From NCBI GenBank assembly GCA_041397775.1, contig JAWKWB010000012.1, positions 77,634 to 141,633 on the forward strand: a stretch of 64,000 nt of DNA, in the 5' to 3' direction. The notes under the pieces were generated by a model, which worked only from the letters and a program-made list of their open reading frames with translations, was not told the DNA's origin and ran no database searches. The translations under genes were made by a program, and so were the position numbers. Positions 36,741 through 45,461 of the stretch are shown piece after piece. Source of the DNA: Ga0077555 sp041397775 (lineage in GTDB: Bacteria; Pseudomonadota; Alphaproteobacteria; Rhizobiales; Hyphomicrobiaceae). Numbering within the stretch: the first letter of the stretch is position 1; every line of letters begins with the position of its first letter.

Positions 36741-37427
36741 ATGTCCAAAGACCGCCCCGCCATCCTGCTGACCGGCTTCGGTCCGTTCCCCACTGTGGCT
36801 GCCAACGCAACCTCCGTACTCGTGCCCATGATCGCGGAGGCTGCACGCGAGATCTTTCCGGATGTGAAGATCGTCGACGCCGTCCTGCCCACCGAGTGGC
36901 ACGGGGGGCTGCATGCGGCCGAGCAGCTCTATCACCGCCACAACCCGGCCGTGGCGCTGCACTTCGGCGTGTCGGGGCGCGCGAGCGGTTTCGAGATCGA
37001 GACGCGCGGACGCAATCGCTGCTCGATGTCGATGGATGCGGCGGGTTTCCTGCCGATGGGCCATGAGCTGGCGCCGGACGGACCGGAATTCCTGGTCAGC
37101 CCGCTGCCGGCCTCCCACATCGTCCAGCGGCTGCGGCGGCGGGGCATTCCCGCGATGATCTCCCGCGACGCGGGCGGCTATCTGTGCAACGCGCTGCTTT
37201 ATCACGTGCTCTCGCAACGGGGGCACCGGGTCGCTTCGGCGCGAAGCGGCTTCATCCATCTGCCGGCGAACCTCGTGCACGAGCGTACGCCGTGGCGGGG
37301 GCCGCTGCGCTCATGCCGGCTGTCCTGGGACGACGTGGTGGCGGGCGGCGTCGAAATCATCGCCACGTGTCTGCGGCGCACGTCGCCGACAGCACCTCCG
37401 CAGCCCAAGCGCCGCCTGGCGATGTAG
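36741..37427 (+). CDS. pcp: Pyroglutamyl-peptidase I
   Basis: A 228-residue C15 cysteine peptidase that removes N-terminal pyroglutamate. The start LLTGFGPFP is the family signature, and the catalytic residues are visible: Glu87 (FEIETRGRN), Cys149 (GGYLCNALLY) and His173 (GFIHLP). No good ribosome binding site precedes the ATG. It lies 59 bases after meaB and may be expressed with it. Confidence 0.9.
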   Translation: MSKDRPAILLTGFGPFPTVAANATSVLVPMIAEAAREIFPDVKIVDAVLPTEWHGGLHAAEQLYHRHNPAVALHFGVSGRASGFEIETRGRNRCSMSMDAAGFLPMGHELAPDGPEFLVSPLPASHIVQRLRRRGIPAMISRDAGGYLCNALLYHVLSQRGHRVASARSGFIHLPANLVHERTPWRGPLRSCRLSWDDVVAGGVEIIATCLRRTSPTAPPQPKRRLAM

Positions 37428-37544
37428 CGCCCCGAAACGGGGCAGGCGGAACCGCGTATCGTCACCGAAGGTTTAAGGATTGTCGGCTAGCCTCCCGCTG
37501 GGATCGCCCGCGCCCGCCGCCGATCCGGGAGCCTCGTCACGCGC

Positions 37545-38927
37545 ATGACCGTGGATCGCCGCCATATCGTTACCACTGCCGCAGCCCTCGGCGCGCTCGC
37601 TGCGCAGTCGAGCGCACATGCCAAGGCTGGCCCGCGCGCAAAGGCCCCGGAAAAGGCACGCGATGCGGCTTCATCGGCAACGCTCGGTGTCGTTCCCGAC
37701 AGCCCCGACGACCAATCGGCTGCTCTGCAAGCTGCCATCGACAAGGCAGCGGAGCGCGGCGTGGCGCTCGCGCTGGCGCCGGGACGCTATCGCGCGCGCG
37801 GCCTCAGCCTGCGCGAAGGGAGCCACATCTACGGCACGGCGGGGCGCACGGTCCTGGCCATGACGACCGATGGCACTTTGATCACGGCGGACCGGGCGCA
37901 CAAGGCGCGGCTCGACGGCCTCGTCTTGGAAGGCACGGGGCAGCCCACGGCGGGCGCTCATGCCGCCCTCGTCATGCTCGACGCCAGTCGCGACATCGTG
38001 CTGGCAAATCTCGAGGTGACGGCAAGCCGCGCCAACGGCATCGCCCTGACCGGCTGCTCGGGCACCGTCCGGGACTGCCGCGTGCGCCTTGCCGCGCAGG
38101 CGGGGATCATATCCCTCGACGCGGAGGGGCTGGAGATCGTCCACAACACCGTCGCCGACTGTGCCAACAACGGCATTCTCGTGTGGCGCTCCCGCGCCGG
38201 CGAGGACGGCACGATCATCGCCAACAATCGCGTCACGGCGATCCGCGCGGCGGCGGGCGGCAGCGGTCAGAACGGCAACGGCATCAACGTCTTTCGCGCG
38301 GGCAACGTACTCGTGACGGGGAACCGCATCACCGATTGCGCCTATACGGCGATCCGCGGCAATGCGGCGTCCAACATCCAGATGGTCGCCAACAACTGCC
38401 AGCGGCTGGGCGAGGTTGCGCTCTATGCCGAGTTCGGATTCGAGGGGGCGCTCGTCTCGGGCAATCTCGTCGACGGCGCGGCGACGGGGATCGCCGTCAC
38501 CAACTTCAACGAAGGCGGGCGTCTCGCCGTCGTGCAGGGCAACCTCATCCGCAATCTCGTGCGGCGCGAGCACGAGCCGGTCGACAAGCGCGGCGAAGGC
38601 ATCGGCGTGGAGGCCGACGCGGTCGTCACGGGCAACACGATCGAGAATGCGCCCACGGCCGGGATCGTGATCGGCTGGGGTCGCTACATGCGCGAGGTCG
38701 TCGCGACGTCGAACGTCATCCGGCAAGCGCGCGTCGGCATCATGATCACGCGCGATCCGGACGCAGGAGCCGCGCTCGTTGCGCAGAACATGATCTCGGG
38801 CGCGCGCGAGGGTGCCATCCGCGCCATGGACAAGGGCGTCCTGGTCGGTCCCGACCTCGCCATCGCCGGCACCCAGTCGAGCCGCATCAGCATCACCGGC
38901 AACGTGAGCCTTCCGGCGGCCGGTTGA
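37545..38927 (+). CDS. Twin-arginine exported parallel beta-helix protein (TIGR03808 family)
   Basis: 460 residues with an N-terminal DRRHIVTTAAALGALAA twin-arginine signal, then repeated short strands with recurrent asparagines (VTGNRIT, VQGNLIR, VTGNTIE, ATSNVI) that form a right-handed beta-helix like pectate lyases. It matches the uncharacterised TIGR03808 family, confined mainly to Rhizobiales. No lyase catalytic set was recognised. It may act on a periplasmic or surface polysaccharide; this is inference. The stop codon sits in the loop of a perfect hairpin. Confidence 0.82.
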   Translation: MTVDRRHIVTTAAALGALAAQSSAHAKAGPRAKAPEKARDAASSATLGVVPDSPDDQSAALQAAIDKAAERGVALALAPGRYRARGLSLREGSHIYGTAGRTVLAMTTDGTLITADRAHKARLDGLVLEGTGQPTAGAHAALVMLDASRDIVLANLEVTASRANGIALTGCSGTVRDCRVRLAAQAGIISLDAEGLEIVHNTVADCANNGILVWRSRAGEDGTIIANNRVTAIRAAAGGSGQNGNGINVFRAGNVLVTGNRITDCAYTAIRGNAASNIQMVANNCQRLGEVALYAEFGFEGALVSGNLVDGAATGIAVTNFNEGGRLAVVQGNLIRNLVRREHEPVDKRGEGIGVEADAVVTGNTIENAPTAGIVIGWGRYMREVVATSNVIRQARVGIMITRDPDAGAALVAQNMISGAREGAIRAMDKGVLVGPDLAIAGTQSSRISITGNVSLPAAG

Positions 38928-38938
38928 GCCGGCCGCCG
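38914..38938. terminator. GC-rich hairpin at convergent gene ends
   Basis: CGGCGGCCGG (38914-38923) pairs perfectly with CCGGCCGCCG (38929-38938). The TIGR03808 stop codon TGA lies in the five-base loop, and the convergent amidase gene ends 12 bases further on. There is no T run, so it is a bidirectional terminator-like element. Confidence 0.45.
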
Positions 38939-38949
38939 CGCGGCAGTGC

Positions 38950-40449
38950 TCAGCCCATCTCGGAGCGCACGGGCGGGTGCGTGACGATCGACTTCAACTC
39001 CGGGGTGGGTGTCCGCAGCTTCGACAGGTCCGGGCGTGGGCGCTTCAGCGCGGCGATGCGCGAGAAGGCCTGCTCCATGGCGTTGGCGGCTGAGAGCAGC
39101 GCGCCATCCTCGCGCATGCGGCCGATGACCTGCAGGCCGAACGGCATGCCTTTGTGATCGACGCCAGCGGGCAGCGAGATGGCGGGGTTGTTCACGATGG
39201 TGATGAAGTAGGTGGGCGCCAGCCAATGGTAGTAGTTGCGCAGCGGCTTGCCGTCCATCTCGGCCAGATAGAGATTGGTCCAGGGAAACGGCGTCACGGG
39301 GACCGTCGGCGCGAGGACCAGATCGTAGTCCCGGAACGTCTCCTGGAAGCGGCGATAGATGCGCGTCTGCTCGGCCTCCGCCCAGGCAACGTCGGCCAGC
39401 GACATCTTGGCGCCGAGCTCATAGTTGGCGCGGATGTTGGGGCCGAGCAGCTCGCGGTCCTTCTCGTATTGCTCCTGGTAGCGCTGCACGAAGGCCAGTG
39501 CGCGCAACACGTCGAAGCAACGGTCGGCCTCGCCGAAGTCGAAGCGCACCTCGTCGCACGCCTTGAAGAGGTGCTGCATCTTCGACACGCGGTCGCGCAT
39601 CACCTGGCGGATCGGCTGCTCCACCGGGCATTGACCGAAGTCCTCCGTCCAGGCGACGCGCAGGCGGCCGAGATCGACGTCGGCCGGCTGGCCCAGGGCC
39701 TTGGGATCGAGCGGGAAGCTCAGAGGGTCGATGGCGTCGAGGCCCGCCTGGGCGGCCAGGAGCTGGCAGGTGTCGCCGACCGTGCGGCCCATGGGACCGA
39801 TGACCGAGATGTTGGCCCAGCCGCGCGTGGCCTTGGAGTTGGGCACGACGCCGGGCGAAGGACGGAACCCGACGACGCCGTTGATGGCGGCGGGAATGCG
39901 CAGTGAGCCGCCCGTGTCGGAGCCGGTGCAGACGGGCAGCATGTCGGTTGCCAGCGCCACGGCGGAACCGCCGGAGGAGCCGCCGGCGTTGAGCGTGGGG
40001 TCGAACGGGTTGCCCGTCGCGCCCCACACGGGATTGCGGCTGTTGGCGCCGGCCCCGAACTCCGGCACGTTGGTCTTGGCGACGATGAGCGCGCCGGCCG
40101 CCCGCACGCGGGCCACCATCGTGTTGTCTGCGGCGGGAACGTGGTCCTTGTAGAGCGGCGAGCCCATCGTCGTCAGAAGCCCCGCGGTCTCCTCGAGATC
40201 CTTGATGCCTGTGGGAAGGCCATGGAGAAGCCCCAGCTCGGCGCCGTCCAGCGCCGCCTTTTCGGCGACCTTGGCGGCCTTGCGCGCCTGGGCATAGGCC
40301 GTCGCGGTGACGGCGTTGACCGCGGGATTGACGGCAGCGATGCGCTCGATACAGGCTTCGAGCAGCTCGACCGGCGAGATCTCCTTGGCGCCGATCCGGC
40401 GGCGCAGTTCCAGGGAGGAAAGGGCGAGCATCTCGTCATTCACAGACAT
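38950..40449 (-). CDS. Amidase-signature family hydrolase
   Basis: A 499-residue amidase with the triad Lys83 (GIKD), Ser158 (AGGSSGG) and Ser182 (SDTGGS, 24 residues later as expected). No GatB/GatC-type partner is adjacent, and it lacks the AtzF C-terminal domain. The PTYFITIVNNPAISLPAG segment is common in aryl or acyl amidases of this family. GGAG stands nine bases before the ATG. The substrate cannot be predicted. Confidence 0.9.
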   Translation of the reverse strand: MSVNDEMLALSSLELRRRIGAKEISPVELLEACIERIAAVNPAVNAVTATAYAQARKAAKVAEKAALDGAELGLLHGLPTGIKDLEETAGLLTTMGSPLYKDHVPAADNTMVARVRAAGALIVAKTNVPEFGAGANSRNPVWGATGNPFDPTLNAGGSSGGSAVALATDMLPVCTGSDTGGSLRIPAAINGVVGFRPSPGVVPNSKATRGWANISVIGPMGRTVGDTCQLLAAQAGLDAIDPLSFPLDPKALGQPADVDLGRLRVAWTEDFGQCPVEQPIRQVMRDRVSKMQHLFKACDEVRFDFGEADRCFDVLRALAFVQRYQEQYEKDRELLGPNIRANYELGAKMSLADVAWAEAEQTRIYRRFQETFRDYDLVLAPTVPVTPFPWTNLYLAEMDGKPLRNYYHWLAPTYFITIVNNPAISLPAGVDHKGMPFGLQVIGRMREDGALLSAANAMEQAFSRIAALKRPRPDLSKLRTPTPELKSIVTHPPVRSEMG

Positions 40450-40921
40450 GGGGGCAGGCTCCGGTGCAGGGATCGAGGACTGTTCGCGCCGCGAACGAAA
40501 GCGTCGGGCGACCCTAAGCCGTTTCGTGTGGTGCCGCCAGGAGGTATGCCGCGCGCGTGTCGGTATTCGCGTGCCGATATACGCTTGGCACCTCGTCGCC
40601 GCGTCCGGGAAGCTCCAGAACCGCAGAATCTTCAATCAACCATTTGATTTTTATATTTTTACCAACCCGCATCGTGCTGCGGATCCGATCCAGGCCTGGG
40701 GCGAACGTCGTATGCCCGATCCGCACAATCCTCAGCCAAGCGCCTTGCTTTGACCCGATTCAATCTCTATGTAGTGGCCATCGATTTTGGCTGGACAATC
40801 GGGCCGTATGTCCTAGCGAAGCTGGACGGACGCAAAGACCATCTGAACAAATCGAGCTTTAGGACCTGCGCGCGCATAGTGCGTTCGTGGGGACCGATCC
40901 AACTTGCGACTAGGACTTAGA
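40450..40921. other. Gene-free stretch before the cold-shock gene
   Basis: 472 bp with no supported gene. It must hold the divergent promoters for the amidase (-) and the cold-shock gene (+). An AT-rich run (TTTGATTTTTATATTTTT) lies at 40643-40660, and a TTGACC box at 40750-40755 may be the -35 of the cold-shock promoter, which would give a leader of about 150 bases as usual for csp mRNAs. The -10 is not clear. Confidence 0.35.
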
Positions 40922-41131
40922 ATGCAGAACGGTACCGTGAAGTTCTACAACGAGCAAAAGGGCTACGGCTTCATTCAGCCGGATGACGGCGGCAAGGACG
41001 TGTTCGTCCACGCCACCGCCCTGGAGCGTGCTGGCATGTCCCCGCTGCGCGAGGGCCAGAAGGTCGCGTTCGACACGCAGGCCGACCGCCGCACGGGCAA
41101 GATTGCCGTTGGCAACATCAAGGAAGCCTGA
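40922..41131 (+). CDS. Cold-shock protein (CspA family)
   Basis: A 69-residue single cold-shock domain that binds single-stranded RNA and DNA. The RNP1 motif KGYGFIQ and RNP2 DVFVH are intact. The start MQNGTVKFYN has TAGGA upstream and is preferred to a six-codon longer ORF. A strong hairpin follows at 41170-41194. The long gene-free leader is consistent with post-transcriptional cold regulation, though no conserved cold box was identified. Confidence 0.95.
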   Translation: MQNGTVKFYNEQKGYGFIQPDDGGKDVFVHATALERAGMSPLREGQKVAFDTQADRRTGKIAVGNIKEA

Positions 41132-41169
41132 TCGGCCGACTTGACCGCCTTACGGTCTTTCCACGGTTC

Positions 41170-41194
41170 AGCCGGATCCCTCGGGGTCCGGCTG
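41170..41194 (+). terminator. Rho-independent terminator of the cold-shock gene
   Basis: AGCCGGATCCC pairs with GGGGTCCGGCT (one wobble) around TCG, and the next bases are GAATTGTTTTC. The stem is long and GC-rich with a loose T run. Confidence 0.75.
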
Positions 41195-41313
41195 AATTGT
41201 TTTCGGGGTCTGCGACAGACGCGGTGGTTGACCGCTTGTCCGGACAAGCGGTCGCGTGCATAAGTCTTCCGAGCCATCCAGCCGCCATCTGGAGCAAGCG
41301 CGAGGAGCCCCCT

Positions 41314-42543
41314 TTGTCCGAGCCGACCCCTGCCGCCAACACCGATGCCCCGCGCCTCAAGCCGTTCGCCGGCGTCAAGGTGATCGACATCTCGAACTTT
41401 CTCGCAGCGCCGATGAGCACCATGTTCTTCGCCGACTTCGGCGCGGACGTGATCAAGATCGAACAGCCCGGACGCGGCGACGAAGTGCGCTATTGGGGCC
41501 GCAACAAGGATGGCGTCGGCCTCTATTTCAAGATCCTGGGACGCGGCAAGCGGTCGGTGACGCTGGACCTGCGCAAGCCCTTCGGCGTGGAGGCCGTGAA
41601 ACGGCTGGTGAAGGACGCCGACATCCTCGTGGAGAACTACCGCACGGGCACGCTGGAGAAGTGGGGCATCGGCCCCGACGTGCTGCAGGCGATCAATCCC
41701 GGCCTCATCATCGTGCGTGTCACGGGTTTCGGGCAGACCGGTCCCTATCGCGAGCGTCCAGGCTTCGGCACGCTGGCGGAGGCCTTTGCCGGTTTCGTGC
41801 ACATCAACGGCGAGCCGGACCGTCCGCCTCTTTTGCCGGGCTTCGGGCTCGCTGATTCGACCACGGGCCTGATGGCCGCGTTCCTCGCATCTGCGGCGCT
41901 GCACGAGAAGCGGCGGTCGGGCAAGGGGCAGATCGTCGATCTCGCCATCTACGAGACGCTTTTCACGCTGCTCGGCCCGCAGGCCATCGACTTCGACCAG
42001 CTCGGCGCCGTCCAGCAGCGCCAGGGCAGCCGCCTGCCCTTCACGGCCCCGCGCAACACCTATCGCACCCGGGACGGCAAGTGGGTGTCGATGGCGGGTT
42101 CCGCACAGTCGACGTTCGAGCGCATCTGCGCGGCACTCGAAGTGCCCGATCTCGTGAAAGACCCGCGCTTCAGCGACAACCGCGTGCGGCTCGACAATGC
42201 GGCGGCGCTCGACGTCGAATTGCAGGGCGCCATCGGCAAACTCGATTTCGACGAGTTGATGCGGCGTTTCCTGGCCATCGATGCGCCGGTCGCCCCGGTC
42301 AACGACATCGCGCAGATTTTTGCCGATCCGCAATTCCAGGCGCGCGAAAACATCGCGACGGTGGAGGACGCCGAATTGGGCGGGCCGGTGCGGATGCAGA
42401 ACGTGGTCGGGAAATTCTCCGAAACGCCCGGCGAAATTCGTCATGCCGGGCCGCGCATCGGCGAGCACAATCGCGAGATCCTCGTTGGCGAACTCGGCTT
42501 CACCGAGGACGAGCTGAAAGCAGCGGGGATCGCGCTCGATTGA
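41314..42543 (+). CDS. CaiB/BaiF-family (type III) CoA transferase
   Basis: A 409-residue CoA transferase with the family pattern: GVKVIDISNFLAAP at the N-terminus, DADILVENYRTG, and the catalytic Asp181 in GLADSTTG. It transfers CoA between organic acids without an acyl-phosphate intermediate. The start is TTG with GAGGAG seven bases upstream. It lies in a region rich in acyl-CoA metabolism genes (HMG-CoA lyase-like at 43843, acyl-CoA operon at 44877-51869) but is not in operon with them. Confidence 0.92.
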   Translation: MSEPTPAANTDAPRLKPFAGVKVIDISNFLAAPMSTMFFADFGADVIKIEQPGRGDEVRYWGRNKDGVGLYFKILGRGKRSVTLDLRKPFGVEAVKRLVKDADILVENYRTGTLEKWGIGPDVLQAINPGLIIVRVTGFGQTGPYRERPGFGTLAEAFAGFVHINGEPDRPPLLPGFGLADSTTGLMAAFLASAALHEKRRSGKGQIVDLAIYETLFTLLGPQAIDFDQLGAVQQRQGSRLPFTAPRNTYRTRDGKWVSMAGSAQSTFERICAALEVPDLVKDPRFSDNRVRLDNAAALDVELQGAIGKLDFDELMRRFLAIDAPVAPVNDIAQIFADPQFQARENIATVEDAELGGPVRMQNVVGKFSETPGEIRHAGPRIGEHNREILVGELGFTEDELKAAGIALD

Positions 42544-42608
42544 GCACGATCCCCGGGGTCGGCCTTACGCTTCGATCGTGACGCGATGCGACGCGACGAA
42601 GGCTTCGC

Positions 42609-42926
42609 TTACGGGCAGAACCAGACCGGGCCGACGATGATGCAGCCGCGGCGACGCCAGTCGTGCGGGCGATGACCATAACGCCGCCAATGCGAGGGAG
42701 CCGACCGATAACGCCAGCCCGGGCGATAGTGCGGACGATGGCGGTTGTAGCGATGCCGGCGCCAGTCGCGGCGATCACGGTATTGAATACTCAACAGGGG
42801 CTGTGAGTGCTGTGCTGCGATTTGCGGGGCCGGGCTCTTGGAAACCGGCGCGGCGGTCGCGCTTGTCCCCGCGAGCGCCAACAGCGTTGCCGCACCGATC
42901 AGCGCGGATTTCATTGTCCCAATCAC
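42609..42926 (-). CDS. Small secreted Arg/His/Tyr-rich protein
   Basis: A 105-residue exported protein with a signal peptide (cleavage near ATAA-AP), followed by a strongly basic segment in which Arg, His, Tyr and Trp alternate (YRDRRDWRRHRY, RPHYRPGWRYR) and a hydrophobic CIIVGPVWFCP end with two cysteines. A GTG start at 42926 is chosen because AAAGGAGG stands five bases upstream; an ATG four codons later is possible. Similar basic small periplasmic proteins are common in Rhizobiales, with unknown role. No enzyme motif is visible. Confidence 0.7.
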   Translation of the reverse strand: MIGTMKSALIGAATLLALAGTSATAAPVSKSPAPQIAAQHSQPLLSIQYRDRRDWRRHRYNRHRPHYRPGWRYRSAPSHWRRYGHRPHDWRRRGCIIVGPVWFCP

Positions 42927-43102
42927 ACGGGCCTCCTTTCGTTGATCCATACAGGCATAATGATTCAGGAGTTTGCCGGTTCCATGGCCTGCTGGTGTAA
43001 ATTTCCGAGCAATATCGAATTGGGCCGCGCCATGGGCATGCCACATCCTGGCGATAATCCTCGAACGAAATAGAAAAAGCGAAACGGTTCCAGGCAAGTC
43101 GC

Positions 43103-43846
43103 ATGACGCTGCGAATTCTTTTGCGGGGCATTCTGACGCTCGCCGCGCTGGCCGTCATTGCCCTCGTCGCCTATTTCGCCGACCTCATGCGGCAACCCGC
43201 ACCGCGCCGACCGGGGACGCTGTCGGAAATCCGCGCCGAGGTGATCCCGCGCCTGCAGCGGGAGCTGACCGCAAAGGATCTGGCGCTCGGCAGCCCAGTC
43301 TTCATCAGGATCTTCAAGGCAACCAAGGAGCTGGAAGTCTGGCTGTCGGAGGGGCCGCGCTACCGGCTCTTCAAGACCTATCCGATCTGCGCCTACTCGG
43401 GCACGCTCGGACCGAAGCTGCGCGAGGGCGACGGCCAAGCGCCCGAAGGCTTCTATACGGTGGGGCGCTCGCAGCTCAATCCTGCCAGCAACTACCACCT
43501 GTCGTTCAACCTGGGCTATCCCAACGCGTTCGATCGCGCGCTGGGGCGCACCGGCAGCTTCCTGATGGTGCACGGGCGCTGCGCATCGGTAGGCTGCTAC
43601 GCGATGACAGACCCCGGCATCGAGGAGATCTACCTGCTGGTCGAGGCAGCCGTCGCCCGTGGCGGGCGCAGCGTCCCCGTGCACATCTTCCCGTTTCGCA
43701 TGACGGGGACGGCGCTGATGCAGCATCGGCAGTCGGAATGGCACGGGTTCTGGTCTATGTTGAAGCCCGCCTACGATGCCTTCGAGCGCACGCGCACGGT
43801 GCCAGCGACGCGCGTTGCCGCAGGCGCCTACATCGTGGCGCCATGA
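43103..43846 (+). CDS. YafK/ErfK-type L,D-transpeptidase family protein
   Basis: A 247-residue protein with an N-terminal membrane anchor (about 5-27) and a YkuD domain whose active-site motif HGRCASVGCYAM lies at 157-168 (His157, Cys165). The IRIFKATKELEVWL start of the domain and the long ICAYSGTLGPK segment match the YafK branch, which hydrolyses or exchanges peptidoglycan-bound lipoprotein in enterobacteria. It acts in the periplasm. Its stop overlaps the next gene's ATG by four bases. Confidence 0.9.
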   Translation: MTLRILLRGILTLAALAVIALVAYFADLMRQPAPRRPGTLSEIRAEVIPRLQRELTAKDLALGSPVFIRIFKATKELEVWLSEGPRYRLFKTYPICAYSGTLGPKLREGDGQAPEGFYTVGRSQLNPASNYHLSFNLGYPNAFDRALGRTGSFLMVHGRCASVGCYAMTDPGIEEIYLLVEAAVARGGRSVPVHIFPFRMTGTALMQHRQSEWHGFWSMLKPAYDAFERTRTVPATRVAAGAYIVAP

Positions 43847-44832
43847 CCAACGCCCCGTCCCGAGGATACGCGCCCGCAATGCACATTCCTGCCTCCGTCA
43901 CCATCGTCGACGTCGCACCGCGCGACGGCATCCAGAGCTTTCCGCAGCCCGTCGCGACCGACGTGAAGGTGGCGATGATCGACCGTCTGTCACAGACGGG
44001 CCTGCCGGTCATCGAAGTGACGGGCTTCGCGCATCCGCGCGTCATTCCCAACCTCGCCGATGCCGAGGAGGTGTGCGCTCGCATCGTGCGCAAGCCCGGC
44101 GTCGTCTATCGCGGGCTGGTGCCGAACGCGCGTGGCGCCGAGCGCGCGCTGCCAACGAGGCTCGACGAGTTGCTGGGCCTCATCACGGTCAGCGCGGCCT
44201 ACCAGAAGAAGAACCAGAACATGACGCTCGAGGAGGGCGTCGCGGAAGCCATCCGCACGTTCCGCATCGCCGACAAGGCGGGCGTCGCGTTCGTCATGGC
44301 ACTGGGCATGTCGATGTGGTGCCCCTACGAGGGGCCGATTCCGGCGGAGCGCGTTCTCTCGATCCTCGGCCAATTCCACAACGCGGGCATGCGGCGCTTC
44401 TATCTGGCGGGCTCTCTGGGCATGGAGGATCCGCGCATGGTGGGCACGCTGTTCGCCCGTGTGTGCGAGGCCTATCCCGACGCGGACTTCGGCTATCACG
44501 TGCACAACCTCGCGGGCACGGGCACGGCCAACGTGCTCGCTGCGCTCGATGCGGGCGCGACGTTCATCGAAGGCGCCATCTGCGGCATCGGCGGCGGCAT
44601 CGCCATGCCCCGCACCATCGCCTCGGTCGGCAATCTGGCGACCGAGGACATCGTGCACATGCTGAACGAGATGGGCGTGAAGACGGGCGTCACGACCGAG
44701 GCGATCGCCGCGGCCTCGCGCGACATCGCCAAGCTGCTGGGCATCGAGGCGGGAAGCCATACCGCGCACGTGGGCACGCGCGCCGACGTCATGGCAGGCG
44801 CGCTGAAGGCCCCGCGCGAACATCCGGCGTGA
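43843..44832 (+). CDS. Hydroxymethylglutaryl-CoA lyase-like protein lacking the catalytic cysteine
   Basis: A 329-residue HMGL-like TIM barrel. Arg27-Asp28 (VAPRDG), His219/His221 (YHVHN) and Asn264 (GNLATED) fit the metal and substrate positions. The active-site loop GLGGCPYA is GIGGGIAMP here, so the essential Cys is Gly252; Cys247 lies just before it. A true HMG-CoA lyase therefore seems unlikely, and another retro-aldol or related CoA-thioester substrate is possible. The ATG overlaps the previous stop (ATGA); MHIPASV at 43879 is an alternative start. Confidence 0.8.
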   Translation: MTNAPSRGYAPAMHIPASVTIVDVAPRDGIQSFPQPVATDVKVAMIDRLSQTGLPVIEVTGFAHPRVIPNLADAEEVCARIVRKPGVVYRGLVPNARGAERALPTRLDELLGLITVSAAYQKKNQNMTLEEGVAEAIRTFRIADKAGVAFVMALGMSMWCPYEGPIPAERVLSILGQFHNAGMRRFYLAGSLGMEDPRMVGTLFARVCEAYPDADFGYHVHNLAGTGTANVLAALDAGATFIEGAICGIGGGIAMPRTIASVGNLATEDIVHMLNEMGVKTGVTTEAIAAASRDIAKLLGIEAGSHTAHVGTRADVMAGALKAPREHPA

Positions 44833-44840
44833 GCGGGGAT

Positions 44841-44862
44841 GCGGGCGGCATCGACCGCCCGC
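44841..44862. terminator. GC-rich hairpin between convergent genes
   Basis: GCGGGCGG (44841-44848) pairs perfectly with CCGCCCGC (44855-44862) around CATCGA, between the HMG-CoA lyase-like gene (+) and the carboxymuconolactone decarboxylase-family gene (-). No T run. Confidence 0.45.
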
Positions 44863-44876
44863 GCCTCGATGCAGGT

Positions 44877-45434
44877 TCAGTAGGCGGCTTTGCGCAGCGG
44901 ATGCTTGTCGAGATACTTCTGGTACTCGGGCTCCACGTCGATCTCAAGGCTGGCCAGTACCCGCACGACGGCGTTGTAGAAGCCGGTCGTGATGATGAGA
45001 TCGACGAGTTGCTCGTTCGTCATGTGCTGCTGCAGCGCGTCGAACGTGGCGTGTGACATGGCGCCGTCGGCGGTCATCTCGCGCGCGCCGCGGCACACGA
45101 GGCTCGAGACGGGATCGAGGTTGCTCGCCTCGCCATCGCTCTCGGCGATCAGTCCCGCGATGTCCTCATCGGTGACGCCGAAGTCGTAGCCGATCTTGAC
45201 GTGGTGGGACCACTCGTAGGGCGACTGCGCCAACCACCCCACCTGCAGGATCGCCAGCTCGCGCAGGCGCGGATCGGCCTTGCTCTTCCAGCGAATATAG
45301 CCGCCGAGCCCCTGGAACGCGCGCAGCGCGCCGGGGCTATGCACGAGTTGCTTGTAGAGCGCGATCTCGCGCTTCATCAGGTCCTGGTGCTCGGGCGCAA
45401 GCTGCGCCTTCTCGATATAGGGCAGGCGAGCCAT
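44877..45434 (-). CDS. Carboxymuconolactone decarboxylase (AhpD-like) family protein
   Basis: A 185-residue all-helical CMD-domain protein. The EWSHHVKIG segment is the usual family motif; the CxxC of redox-active AhpD is missing, so peroxidase activity is unlikely. It is the last gene of the minus-strand acyl-CoA operon. GAGGAAA precedes the ATG. The function in the pathway is unknown. Confidence 0.85.
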   Translation of the reverse strand: MARLPYIEKAQLAPEHQDLMKREIALYKQLVHSPGALRAFQGLGGYIRWKSKADPRLRELAILQVGWLAQSPYEWSHHVKIGYDFGVTDEDIAGLIAESDGEASNLDPVSSLVCRGAREMTADGAMSHATFDALQQHMTNEQLVDLIITTGFYNAVVRVLASLEIDVEPEYQKYLDKHPLRKAAY

Positions 45435-45461
45435 GGGTTGTTTCCTCGATGCTTGTTCTTG

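Noticed and set aside
35389..36846. Minus-strand extension of the PnkP-like gene
   Set aside because: Covers the antisense of meaB and has no family resemblance; the protein starts at MRLTIPDY.
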